A stretch of 59,796 bases of DNA. Origin: a virus. Position 1 is the first letter of the stretch, and each line of letters opens with the position of its first letter. Shown piece by piece: positions 15,411 through 23,275 of this stretch. The notes under the pieces were generated by a model. The model saw only the letters and a list, made by a program, of their open reading frames with translations, had not been told where the DNA came from and ran no database searches. The position numbers were made by a program, and so were the translations under genes. The stretch is taken from positions 1 to 59,796 of the IMG/VR virus record IMGVR_UViG_3300044712_000086; one strand, written 5' to 3'.

Positions 15411-15817
15411 AACAACGAACAGTGTATCTCGCAGGAAGTATGGAGCACGTTAGCAAAGAAGAAGCTACTGGCTGGCGTACTATTGCCGAACAAATTCTTT
15501 ATAGTGCTGAAGTAACTACATTAAACCCATGCCGTAGGCTACATAACTTCGAGAAACGTTATATGAAACGTATCTTTGAGTTAGATCTTCGAGATATCCA
15601 AGAATCAGATATCATCTTAGTTAACCTAGATAAGCCTGAAGTAGCTAAACATGGAACAGCAATGGAGGTATTCTACGCTTCATATGTTCTACGTAAACCA
15701 GTAGTAGCCTTTAAAGCAGATGCTAATACCATCCACCCATTCTTTGAGTCACTTGTAACTGAGTGGCGATCTGATGTGTTTAAAGCTTGTGATACAATTA
15801 TTTCGGAGTACCTATAA
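15407..15817 (+). CDS. Nucleoside 2-deoxyribosyltransferase-like protein
   Basis: 136 aa. YLAGSMEHVS near the N-terminus, a DLRDIQESDIILVNLDKP segment and GTAMEVFYASYVLRKPVVAF match the nucleoside 2-deoxyribosyltransferase fold (substrate loop, D at the binding site, catalytic E in GTAMEVF). It would exchange bases between deoxynucleosides or hydrolyse dNMPs for salvage. Fits the other nucleotide-pool genes downstream. Confidence 0.8.
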   Translation: MKQRTVYLAGSMEHVSKEEATGWRTIAEQILYSAEVTTLNPCRRLHNFEKRYMKRIFELDLRDIQESDIILVNLDKPEVAKHGTAMEVFYASYVLRKPVVAFKADANTIHPFFESLVTEWRSDVFKACDTIISEYL

Positions 15818-16089
15818 TGCCTTATATTAAAGAAGAAGAACGTAAATCCCTAGTAGTACAATACGAAGGAACTAATTGCATGGATCTTGGGGTTATGTTT
15901 CCAGATAACCCTGGGGAACTTAACTATGTAATCACTATGCTTATTAAAAATTACTTTAATAACAAACCCTGTTATCAAAGTATCAACGATGTAGTCGGTG
16001 CCTTAGAGGGTGCTAAGCTAGAGTTTTATCGCCGTGTAGCTGTACCTTATGAGGATTCTAAAATCAAAGAAAATGGAGATGTTTATTAA
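15817..16089 (+). CDS. Conserved phage protein (DUF6899-type)
   Basis: 90 aa starting MPYIKEEERK, with ELNYVITMLI, a central YQSINDVVGALEGAKLEFYR and the ending ENGDVY. This pattern is widespread in phages of many hosts and usually lies next to replication/nucleotide genes, as here. Function unknown. One-base overlap with each neighbour. Confidence 0.78.
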   Translation: MPYIKEEERKSLVVQYEGTNCMDLGVMFPDNPGELNYVITMLIKNYFNNKPCYQSINDVVGALEGAKLEFYRRVAVPYEDSKIKENGDVY

Positions 16090-16472
16090 TGGCGCTTCCT
16101 AAGTATACTTCTAATCAGGACTTCTACGATCTTATGACACCACACTGGTCAAACCAAATGGCTAAGCAATATAACAAAGATATGGAGGAAAGTCTTAACG
16201 GTACATCCGCTAAAGACGTTAATGATGCAATTAACCCTGCACATTACCAAGGTATTGTAGGTAATTACCAATACATCGAGTGCATGGAGTTTATTCTCGG
16301 ATATGACGGTCTTAAGGCACATCTTATCGGTCAGATCTATAAGTACATGATGCGTCTTGGTAAGAAAGACTCTGAGCAACAGGAACTAGGTAAGGTTATT
16401 TGGTATTCACGTTGCCTAGAAATCCTTATGCGTGAAGGAACTATTATCGGTAAGCTTGATCAGCTTAAATGA
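16089..16472 (+). CDS. DUF3310 protein
   Basis: 127 aa. After a ~45-residue polar N-terminus comes NPAHYQG, YIECMEFILGYDGLKAHLIG, QIYKYMMRLGKKD and ELGKVIWY, the features of the DUF3310 family (sometimes called phage nucleotide kinase, without proof). Probably nucleotide metabolism. Overlaps neighbours. Confidence 0.8.
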   Translation: MALPKYTSNQDFYDLMTPHWSNQMAKQYNKDMEESLNGTSAKDVNDAINPAHYQGIVGNYQYIECMEFILGYDGLKAHLIGQIYKYMMRLGKKDSEQQELGKVIWYSRCLEILMREGTIIGKLDQLK

Positions 16473-16603
16473 GACTTGTATTAATTACAAAGAAAGAAAT
16501 CATTGTCTACGAGGGACGAAAGTTCCTTGTAGCCTTTGAGTATCAACCACTATCTAAAGAAGATATCGAGTATGTCAGAACAGACATTTATCAACAAGCC
16601 TGA
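16469..16603 (+). CDS. Microgene, unknown
   Basis: 44 aa, beta-rich start (MRLVLITKKEIIVYEGRKF), ATGA overlap with the preceding gene; its last 32 nt overlap the next gene. Unknown. Confidence 0.5.
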   Translation: MRLVLITKKEIIVYEGRKFLVAFEYQPLSKEDIEYVRTDIYQQA

Positions 16604-16829
16604 AGTGCATTATAAAGGTCCACTAAGAATTACAGAATGGTGGATGTCTGAACCTGATGCGCCAAGGGAATATGTAGCACATTTAGATTTAGTTTTAAAT
16701 CATCCAAGGCTAGGGGTATGTCCTAACGTACGTACTTCTACTATTAAAGTGTGGCCTGACGATAAAGGTAATTTTGAAACCCGTAACACTAAATACATCC
16801 GAGTATATGCAGCATCTGAAGCGAATTAA
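16572..16829 (+). CDS. Hypothetical protein
   Basis: 85 aa from ATG 16572 (frame open from 16536). Tryptophan-rich beta protein (RITEWWMSEPDAPREYVAHL). Ends 23 nt into the next gene. Unknown. Confidence 0.58.
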   Translation: MSEQTFINKPEVHYKGPLRITEWWMSEPDAPREYVAHLDLVLNHPRLGVCPNVRTSTIKVWPDDKGNFETRNTKYIRVYAASEAN

Positions 16830-17406
16830 AAAGTTTGTAGCTGGTTCAGATAAATTCTTTAACATCTATGCTTGTACAGTAGATGAAGTTGAAGAATATA
16901 CCTCTGATTCTGGTAAGCAAATGCTTCGTATTAAAGTTGAAGGTATCGACTATACAGGTCTATACAATAAATGGGTATACGAATTCCTATGCAGTAACGA
17001 AGGACAACCTTCTTTTGTAGTTCTTTGGGAAGCACCTAAAGGAAAACAGATGGTTGCCTATGTTAAAGAACTATGGCAAAATCATTTAGAGGGTAAAGAT
17101 GTTGAATCTGTTTCGCCCGAAGAGCAACCCGCAAACGGAGAAGCCTTCGTTTATATGTGGATTTGTAAAGATACTGATAAGAAGTACATTGGTACTCATC
17201 GCGGTACTACTGACGATGGATATATTGCTTCGTCCGAGTCTTTCCTAGCCGAATATAACGAGTCACCTAGTAGGTTCTTTAGAACTATCCTAGCCTTTGG
17301 TAGTCAACAAGATATGTATGAACTTGAAACAAAGCTTCTATTAGATCTTAAGACTAGAATGAGTCCTATGTACTATAACCTTTCAAACAATCTACGCCAT
17401 GACTAA
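16807..17406 (+). CDS. GIY-YIG domain protein, copy 1
   Basis: 199 aa from ATG 16807. The N-terminal ~110 residues are a beta-rich unknown domain (FFNIYACTVDEVEEYT, LRIKVEGIDYTGL). Residues ~115-195 hold a GIY-YIG-like core: FVYMWICKDTDKKYIGTH, then a late acidic ELETKLLLDLK providing the metal-binding glutamate. The fusion suggests a dedicated nuclease rather than a simple homing enzyme. Overlaps the next gene by 8 nt. Confidence 0.66.
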   Translation: MQHLKRIKKFVAGSDKFFNIYACTVDEVEEYTSDSGKQMLRIKVEGIDYTGLYNKWVYEFLCSNEGQPSFVVLWEAPKGKQMVAYVKELWQNHLEGKDVESVSPEEQPANGEAFVYMWICKDTDKKYIGTHRGTTDDGYIASSESFLAEYNESPSRFFRTILAFGSQQDMYELETKLLLDLKTRMSPMYYNLSNNLRHD

Positions 17407-17644
17407 AGACTATAACTTCACTACACGACTTGGTACTCAAAACTATGATATTGGTATTGATCCTAAGGCATTGTACGGCTACTTTGAACACAATGAACTA
17501 GGTGAAGATTCCGGAGGTGGACTTTGGTTTGATAAACACTTTAATCTGATTGATTACGATGGTGTATTTCAGTTACCATCTGAAGTTAAAAATATTCTGA
17601 TTCAATTTGGAATGATTAGCAAGGAAACAGCTGATGATTTTTAA
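17399..17644 (+). CDS. Hypothetical protein
   Basis: 81 aa, acidic (start MTKDYNFTTRLGTQNYDIG). Overlaps the preceding gene by 8 nt. Last gene before a promoter copy. Unknown. Confidence 0.6.
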   Translation: MTKDYNFTTRLGTQNYDIGIDPKALYGYFEHNELGEDSGGGLWFDKHFNLIDYDGVFQLPSEVKNILIQFGMISKETADDF

Positions 17645-17659
17645 TTGAAACCAATGCTA

Positions 17660-17680
17660 CAGCCGGTGCCTAATAGAGAA
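17660..17680 (+). promoter_or_regulatory. Candidate phage RNA polymerase promoter
   Basis: Plus-strand copy AGCCGGTGCCTAATAGAGAA (one base different from the core). Twenty nt later the nuclease gene at 17698 begins, with TTGGAG as ribosome binding site. Confidence 0.72.
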
Positions 17681-17697
17681 ACTATATTGGAGTTAAA

Positions 17698-18294
17698 ATG
17701 TATTACACATATATTCACCGGCGTGCTGATGATTATCGTATCTTTTATGTGGGTAAAGGCCTTAAACGTAGACCCTATTCTACATGGAGAAGTAATTATT
17801 GGCATAATGTAGCTAATAAGCATGGTTATATTGTACAAGTATTATGTGCATTTGATAATGAACAAGACGCAATTGACCATGAAGTATTTTTAATTAAATA
17901 TTTTAGAAGCTTAAATCAACCTTTAGTTAACCATACAGATGGTGGTGAAGGTAGATCAGGAATATTTAATAGCGAAAGTCAAATGGGTAGTAAAAACCAC
18001 AGGTTTGGTAAACCAATGCATCCAAATACTAAAGATGCATTATTGAAGGCAATTACTAATCGCAAACTATCTGAAAAAACTAAAGCATTAATTGGGTCTA
18101 AATCTAAAGGTAGAAATTTAAAATACAAATTTATAGGTACACACATTGAAACAAAACAAATAATTGAATTTGTAGGTAGAACCGAATTGGAAACGGCTGG
18201 CTGGAATAGAGGAAATATCTATAAAGCTATGTCTAAAAATAAACCATATCAAAAATATTTATGGGAAAAGAAATTAATCTCCAACCTATGCTGA
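17698..18294 (+). CDS. GIY-YIG homing endonuclease with NUMOD motifs
   Basis: 198 aa. N-terminal nuclease core YYTYIHRRADDYRIFYVGKG, with R and a later E (DAIDHEVFLIKYF); then GGEGRSG; then NUMOD3-type repeats (GSKNHRFGKPM, LSEKTKALIGSKSKG) and a C-terminal NUMOD1-like helix-turn-helix (GRTELETAGWNRGNIYKAM). It is a free-standing selfish nuclease between two unrelated genes, more AT-rich than they are, with a promoter copy just upstream. Its last 34 nt overlap the DNA ligase start in another frame. Confidence 0.88.
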   Translation: MYYTYIHRRADDYRIFYVGKGLKRRPYSTWRSNYWHNVANKHGYIVQVLCAFDNEQDAIDHEVFLIKYFRSLNQPLVNHTDGGEGRSGIFNSESQMGSKNHRFGKPMHPNTKDALLKAITNRKLSEKTKALIGSKSKGRNLKYKFIGTHIETKQIIEFVGRTELETAGWNRGNIYKAMSKNKPYQKYLWEKKLISNLC

Positions 18295-19163
18295 TGCCTA
18301 GGGAAACACCTGACTTAGATAGCCTTGAATACCCTGTCTACGTAACACCTAAACTAGATGGTATTCGTTGTTTATTTAAAGACGGTGTAGCACTATCACG
18401 TACCCTTAAACCTATTCCCAATAAGTCTATCCAAACATGGGCTAACTTTTGGGCAGAAGAATTAGAAGGTATGGATGGTGAGCTTATTGTAGGACCAGCT
18501 ACCTCAGCTACCGTATATCGAGATACAAACTCTTTTGTTATGTCTCACGATAAAAAAGGTGAATTCTTTTTCTATCACTTTGATTGGTGGGATGATACTG
18601 AAAACAATTATACTACTCGGTATCATGATCCTAACATTGGTGATGGTGATATGCCACCTAACTACCGTAAAGTAATTTCTTATTCAGCTCATAGCAAAGA
18701 AAGGTTACTAGAGCTAGAAGAAGGGGTGCTAAATAAAGGCTATGAAGGTGTGATTATTAGATCACCTCACGGTAAGTACAAGTATGGTCGATGCACTCTT
18801 AAAGAAAACAATTCGTTTAAACTAAAACGTTTTGAAGACGCTGAAGCCGTTATTGTAGGTTTCGAAGAGGAAATGCACAATGGAAATGAAGCAGAAACAA
18901 ACGAACTCGGAAGAACTAAGCGATCAACTGCTAAATCTGGAATGGTTGGTAAGTCAACTCTTGGGGCGTTTATTTGCAAAACACCAGAGGGAATTGAATT
19001 CAAAATCGGTTCTGGATTTGATCAACAAGATCGAAGTGACTATTGGAACAGTAAAGAAACTTTACTTGGGCAAATCGTTAAATACAAACACTTCCCGATT
19101 GGAGTAAAAGATAAACCACGACACCCTATCTTCCTAGGTTTCCGTAATAAAATAGATATGTAA
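18261..19163 (+). CDS. ATP-dependent DNA ligase
   Basis: 300 aa. Motif I KLDGIRCLF (adenylated lysine at ~residue 31), EGMDGELIVG (motif III), YEGVIIRSPHGKYKYG (motif IV), FKLKRF (motif V), and a C-terminal OB domain ending HPIFLGFRNKI. Small, T7-type ligase that seals Okazaki fragments. The start at 18261 retains the QPMLM segment common at ligase N-termini but lies inside the homing nuclease gene; a later ATG at 18288 is possible. Confidence 0.88.
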   Translation: MGKEINLQPMLMPRETPDLDSLEYPVYVTPKLDGIRCLFKDGVALSRTLKPIPNKSIQTWANFWAEELEGMDGELIVGPATSATVYRDTNSFVMSHDKKGEFFFYHFDWWDDTENNYTTRYHDPNIGDGDMPPNYRKVISYSAHSKERLLELEEGVLNKGYEGVIIRSPHGKYKYGRCTLKENNSFKLKRFEDAEAVIVGFEEEMHNGNEAETNELGRTKRSTAKSGMVGKSTLGAFICKTPEGIEFKIGSGFDQQDRSDYWNSKETLLGQIVKYKHFPIGVKDKPRHPIFLGFRNKIDM

Positions 19164-19164
19164 T

Positions 19165-19677
19165 ATGAGTAATATTTGGTTCTGTTCTGACCTACACTTT
19201 GGTCATAAAAACATTCAGAAGTTTCGTAGACACGTTACCTCTGAAGAAGATAATCGTATGCAGATTAAATTTGATTGGCACAGTCTAGTAACCAAACGAG
19301 ACGTTGTTTATGTACTAGGTGACGCTTGCTTTACTATGGATACTATTGATGAATTTAGTACATTACCCGGGAAAAAATTTCTTATTAGAGGTAATCATGA
19401 TTTACTAAATACATCAGTATATCTAAAATATTTTGAGGAAGTGTACGGCTTATTTAAATATAAGGAATTTTGGTTATCACACGCCCCAATACACCCTGAT
19501 GAATTAAGAAATAAAATTAATTTACATGGGCATGTTCATTACGAAACAGTATCTGATAACAGGTATTTTAATTGTTGTGTAGAAAACACTATTAAACTAA
19601 AAAATCAATCACTGATTTCTCTAGACCAAATCCGAGTAATCATGAAGGAACGCGGGCACAAAGTAGACGGTACCTAA
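19165..19677 (+). CDS. Calcineurin-type metallophosphoesterase
   Basis: 170 aa. All metal motifs present: SDLHFGH (about 8-14), GDACF, RGNHD, SHAPIH and HGHVH. Small phosphoesterases of this form in phages hydrolyse phosphodiesters or nucleotides; the exact substrate is unknown. Begins 1 nt after the ligase stop and ends at a promoter copy. Confidence 0.85.
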   Translation: MSNIWFCSDLHFGHKNIQKFRRHVTSEEDNRMQIKFDWHSLVTKRDVVYVLGDACFTMDTIDEFSTLPGKKFLIRGNHDLLNTSVYLKYFEEVYGLFKYKEFWLSHAPIHPDELRNKINLHGHVHYETVSDNRYFNCCVENTIKLKNQSLISLDQIRVIMKERGHKVDGT

Positions 19678-19684
19678 TACCTAC
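19664..19684 (+). promoter_or_regulatory. Candidate phage RNA polymerase promoter (variant start)
   Basis: Copy TAGACGGTACCTAATACCTA, overlapping the phosphoesterase stop. The -1 to +4 part is ATACCTA instead of ATAGAGA, shared with the nrdA copy at 28555. The gene at 19699 follows with AAGGAAAT as ribosome binding site. Confidence 0.6.
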
Positions 19685-19698
19685 AACCAAGGAAATGT

Positions 19699-19887
19699 AT
19701 GCAACAGTATGCAGTGACAGCAGTATTTTATATAAATGCGGAAAACGAAGATCAAGCTAAGCATGCAGTAGACAATATGGTAAATGAAAACTATTTATAT
19801 TTAGATAAACAGGAATCATGGGATATCGTAGACACCTGCGAATTATATACGATTAAAAACAAATCAAAGACTTGGATGAATAAATAA
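19699..19887 (+). CDS. Small protein, unknown
   Basis: 62 aa (start MQQYAVTAVFYINAENEDQA), a ferredoxin-like beta-alpha-beta pattern that is frequent in small phage proteins. Ends with a one-base overlap to the MazG-like gene. Confidence 0.6.
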   Translation: MQQYAVTAVFYINAENEDQAKHAVDNMVNENYLYLDKQESWDIVDTCELYTIKNKSKTWMNK

Positions 19888-20153
19888 TGGATAAGTACAC
19901 TGTATACACAACAGCCGAAGAATGTAACGAAGTATCTCAGATGCTTATGAAAGTTCTTCGATTTGGTCTTGATACTGAGTCACCTGTAGATAACATTACT
20001 AACAAACAAAAGCTATCTGAAGAAATAGGTCAACTTCAATATTGCCTACATCGAATCACTCGCGAGCTAGATCTTGACAGAGTAACTATTCAAGATGCTT
20101 ATGATGCTAAGCTAACTACCTGGAATAAATGGAAAGCATATTATGATCGTTGA
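19887..20153 (+). CDS. MazG-like nucleotide pyrophosphohydrolase
   Basis: 88 aa, all-alpha. AEECNEVSQMLMKVLRFG and SEEIGQLQYCLHRI give the EExxE / ExxD-type pattern of the MazG-like all-alpha NTP pyrophosphatases, with the second D replaced by Q (EEIGQ). Would hydrolyse (d)NTPs or alarmones. The substitution makes activity uncertain. Confidence 0.62.
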   Translation: MDKYTVYTTAEECNEVSQMLMKVLRFGLDTESPVDNITNKQKLSEEIGQLQYCLHRITRELDLDRVTIQDAYDAKLTTWNKWKAYYDR

Positions 20154-20289
20154 TACTACAGACCCAGCTGTTCTACAAGTAATGGTTTTCTTTGAACGAC
20201 CATTAACACCTGAACAAGAAGCCAAATTAAACTACATCATTGATTCTATTTCAGAACTCGAGTACGACTACCATGAAAACTCAAACTGA
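20143..20289 (+). CDS. Microgene, unknown
   Basis: 48 aa, acidic (RPLTPEQEAKLNYIIDSISE), 11-nt overlap with the MazG-like gene and 17-nt overlap with the deaminase gene. Unknown. Confidence 0.52.
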   Translation: MIVDTTDPAVLQVMVFFERPLTPEQEAKLNYIIDSISELEYDYHENSN

Positions 20290-20719
20290 TTGGGATAACT
20301 TTTATATGAACATCTGCAACTTGATTGCCCAACAATCATATGCAGAAGACCGTAAAGTAGGTGCTGTCATTGTAAAGAATGACAACATTATTTCTTTCTC
20401 TTATAATGGCACTGCCAGAGGTAAAAACAATGACACGCAAACTAACCCTGTCCTCCATGCTGAAGCCCATGCCATCGCTAAAGTGGCTCGTTCAAACCTG
20501 TCTTGTGAGGGTGCCAGTCTTTATTGTACTCTGTCCCCTTGTATTGATTGCAGTAAACTTATTTACGCTTCTGGTATTAGTAGGGTGGTGTATCGGGATG
20601 AATATAAATGCACCAAGGGTATCGAGTTTTTGGCCTCGGTCGGTATTGTAATTAACCGAACTGATATTCATAATTCCTTAATCCCAATTGAACAGCTAAG
20701 GCATACAGGTTTACTATAA
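20273..20719 (+). CDS. dCMP deaminase
   Basis: 148 aa from ATG 20273. Zinc signature HAEAHAIAKVA with catalytic E, and SPCIDCSKLIYASGISRVVY supplying two cysteines; the N-terminal RKVGAVIVKNDNIIS is typical of dCMP deaminases. Makes dUMP for dTTP synthesis, fitting the ribonucleotide reductase downstream. No thymidylate synthase is present in this genome. Confidence 0.86.
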   Translation: MKTQTDWDNFYMNICNLIAQQSYAEDRKVGAVIVKNDNIISFSYNGTARGKNNDTQTNPVLHAEAHAIAKVARSNLSCEGASLYCTLSPCIDCSKLIYASGISRVVYRDEYKCTKGIEFLASVGIVINRTDIHNSLIPIEQLRHTGLL

Positions 20720-20928
20720 TGGATCTTCCTATTTTAATTTTAAGTGCTGCTCTTGTGTGGCTTGGTATTGTTAATTGGAGACTATCAACTCGACTACAAG
20801 ACCTAAACGAACAACTTGATCTTCAATCAGAACTAATTATGGGTATGGCTAACGAACTTAAAGAACTAGGTTCAGAGAATGTATCTGTTATTCAACGTGA
20901 CCCTCCTATCTTTGAAATTAAATTATGA
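20719..20928 (+). CDS. Small membrane-anchored protein, unknown
   Basis: 69 aa: an N-terminal hydrophobic helix (LPILILSAALVWLGIVNW) followed by a coiled coil (LQDLNEQLDLQSELIMGM). One-base overlap upstream and ATGA overlap downstream. Unknown. Confidence 0.62.
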   Translation: MDLPILILSAALVWLGIVNWRLSTRLQDLNEQLDLQSELIMGMANELKELGSENVSVIQRDPPIFEIKL

Positions 20929-21428
20929 CCACTAAAAATCAATTCAAGAATATTAAGGTAGAAGTATCTTGTATTCCTGATCTTGAGAAACAAATTAAAC
21001 AAGTATTCTTTGACTGCCTAAAAGATTATTCTGAACGATTTAAAGCACCTGTAACTACAGAGAAAGTTAAAATCCAAATTTGTTTTATTGAGTATCCTGA
21101 CCCATATGATTACGATCTAGAAACAGGTACATCTAACGGTCTAACTGTTTGGCAGGAGGGTTCTAATAAAATCCTTATTCAAGTTAGAGACCCATTCTTA
21201 AATGACTGGGAAAATAACTTCTATGTTATGCAACAATTCTTGGCTATCATGTGCCATGAATTTGTTCATGCATGTCAACACTTAACAGGTAGAGATGATA
21301 TCAAACTACCTAAAGTACCTCACGATAAAAAGAATGATAAGGAATCTTATTTCTTTTCACCTACTGAAATCGAAGCTAGAATGCTTGAAGTACCTTACAT
21401 GTGTATGTATTGTGGACCATTGTTATGA
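20925..21428 (+). CDS. Zinc metallopeptidase-like protein (HExxH)
   Basis: 167 aa. HEFVHACQHLTG (residues 111-122) is an HExxH zincin motif, and SPTEIEARMLE about 35 residues later gives a candidate third ligand glutamate, as in SprT/M48-like minigluzincins. Target unknown; phage versions lie in replication regions and could trim a host or phage protein. ATGA overlap with DNA polymerase. Not a recognised named family. Confidence 0.68.
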   Translation: MTTKNQFKNIKVEVSCIPDLEKQIKQVFFDCLKDYSERFKAPVTTEKVKIQICFIEYPDPYDYDLETGTSNGLTVWQEGSNKILIQVRDPFLNDWENNFYVMQQFLAIMCHEFVHACQHLTGRDDIKLPKVPHDKKNDKESYFFSPTEIEARMLEVPYMCMYCGPLL

Positions 21429-23275
21429 GTAAAAAGAAATATGTATTTGACATTGAAACTAATGGATTTTTACCTGATGTAAATAAGATCTGGATGCTAG
21501 TACTAGTTAATCCAGACACTAACGAAGTTAAGAGCTACACCAGTAAAGCTGGTCATGTTGACTCTGTTATCGAAGAAGGTTTAGCTGAGCTAGATACTGC
21601 TGACGTAATTATTGGTCACAACGTTATTGGCTACGACATTCCTGTATTAAAGCACCTATGTGGATGGCAACCTAAAGACCATCAACAAGTGGTTGATACA
21701 TGGATTATGTCTCAAACCAATCAATATAAGCGTAAACACAAACACGGTCTAGAAGGATGGGGTCATTTCTTTAATTACCCTAAACTTCCATTCGATAAGT
21801 TTGATGAGTACTCAGATGAAATGCTTACTTATTGTATCCGTGACGTAGAACTTAATGTTCGTGTATACAAAGAGCTTATCAAAGAAGCTACAGCTATTAT
21901 TAAGAAGAACCCTTTATATGCTAAAGGTCTTCAGATTGAAATGGACTTTGCTCGTATTGAATCTAACATCCGTACTAAGGGCTGGAAGTTCGATATGGCA
22001 AAAGCCCAAACACTTTTAATTGAAATTAATAATAAACTAGACGCTATTCAAGCTGTATTAGAACCTAAGATTGGTTTGCAATGTGTAAAGGTGGATCGAG
22101 CAGATGAGTTCAAAACCCCAGCATGGCGAAAAGACGGATGCTATACAGTCGCAACTGTTAAACACTTTAATCTACCACAAGAAGATGGAAGAACTAACCG
22201 AACTATTGAAGGACCATACTGTCGAGTATCCTTTGAACAAGGACGAGTTGGATCAATCGAAGTCGTAAAAGCATGGTTATACTCACTAGGATGGGTGCCT
22301 GACGACTGGAACGTAGAAAAGATTAACGGTAAGTTTGTAAATAAAAGTCCCAAACTAACTGAGTCTAGCCTGGAACCTCTTGGTCCAGACGCTATGCTCT
22401 TAAGCGACTACTATACTATCCGATCAAGGAAAGGTATTCTAGAAGGATGGATTGAGGCCGTTAAAAGTTCACCTGACAATCGTTTACATGGTCGTATGTG
22501 GACTATCGGTACTCCTACATTCCGTTGTCGTCATGAAGTAGTAGCTAATTTACCTTCAGTTGATTCTGTATACGGTAAAGAAATGCGTTCACTACTTATC
22601 TGTGAAGAAGGTACCTCAATTATTGGCGCTGACTCTGCAGGTAATCAAATGCGTGGTCTCTGTCACTACATTGGTAACGATGAATTTACTAATGAAGTAA
22701 TTAATGGAGATGTACACCAACGAAATGCAGATGCACTAGGTACTACTCGTAAGTTAGCTAAACCATTCTTGTATGCTTTCCTCTTTGGTGGCGGTGCTGC
22801 TAAACTAGGTTTAATTCTTAGTGGTAAACGTGACGCCAAGGTAGGTCAACAAGCAATCGATAAGTTTCAAGACTCAGTACCTGGGTTAAAGGAACTTAAA
22901 GAATCTTTAGAGAAACAATATAATGCAACATCAAATACTTTTGGTAGTGACTTTGCTTTTGTACGTGGTTTGGATGGTCGTCTTGTATTCGTATCTAGCA
23001 AACACCAATTACTTAACTACATTCTTCAAACAACTGAAGGTATCACTTGTAAAGCTGCTATCGTTTGGCTTGAAAAAGAATTAAAACGACTGAATATCCC
23101 TCACTACTTTACCCTGCATTATCATGACGAACTAGCAGTAGTTGTTAAAGATGAGCATGCAGAACAAGTAGCTGAGTTATCTATTAAAGCTTTTACTGAA
23201 GCACCTAAAGACTTTGGAGTCATGTGCATGGGTGGTGACGCTCATATCGGTAAGAATTATGCTGAAGTACACTAA
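21425..23275 (+). CDS. DNA polymerase I-type (family A) replicative polymerase
   Basis: 616 aa from ATG 21425 (ATGA overlap). 3'-5' exonuclease motifs: FDIETNGF, NVIGYDIPVLKHL and YCIRDVELN. Polymerase motifs: A (IIGADSAGNQMRGLCHY), B (RKLAKPFLYAFLFGGGA) and C (HYHDELAVV). This is the T7 gp5 layout but about 90 residues shorter, so the thioredoxin-binding loop region may be reduced. No 5' nuclease domain; that is the next gene. Confidence 0.93.
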   Translation: MSKKKYVFDIETNGFLPDVNKIWMLVLVNPDTNEVKSYTSKAGHVDSVIEEGLAELDTADVIIGHNVIGYDIPVLKHLCGWQPKDHQQVVDTWIMSQTNQYKRKHKHGLEGWGHFFNYPKLPFDKFDEYSDEMLTYCIRDVELNVRVYKELIKEATAIIKKNPLYAKGLQIEMDFARIESNIRTKGWKFDMAKAQTLLIEINNKLDAIQAVLEPKIGLQCVKVDRADEFKTPAWRKDGCYTVATVKHFNLPQEDGRTNRTIEGPYCRVSFEQGRVGSIEVVKAWLYSLGWVPDDWNVEKINGKFVNKSPKLTESSLEPLGPDAMLLSDYYTIRSRKGILEGWIEAVKSSPDNRLHGRMWTIGTPTFRCRHEVVANLPSVDSVYGKEMRSLLICEEGTSIIGADSAGNQMRGLCHYIGNDEFTNEVINGDVHQRNADALGTTRKLAKPFLYAFLFGGGAAKLGLILSGKRDAKVGQQAIDKFQDSVPGLKELKESLEKQYNATSNTFGSDFAFVRGLDGRLVFVSSKHQLLNYILQTTEGITCKAAIVWLEKELKRLNIPHYFTLHYHDELAVVVKDEHAEQVAELSIKAFTEAPKDFGVMCMGGDAHIGKNYAEVH

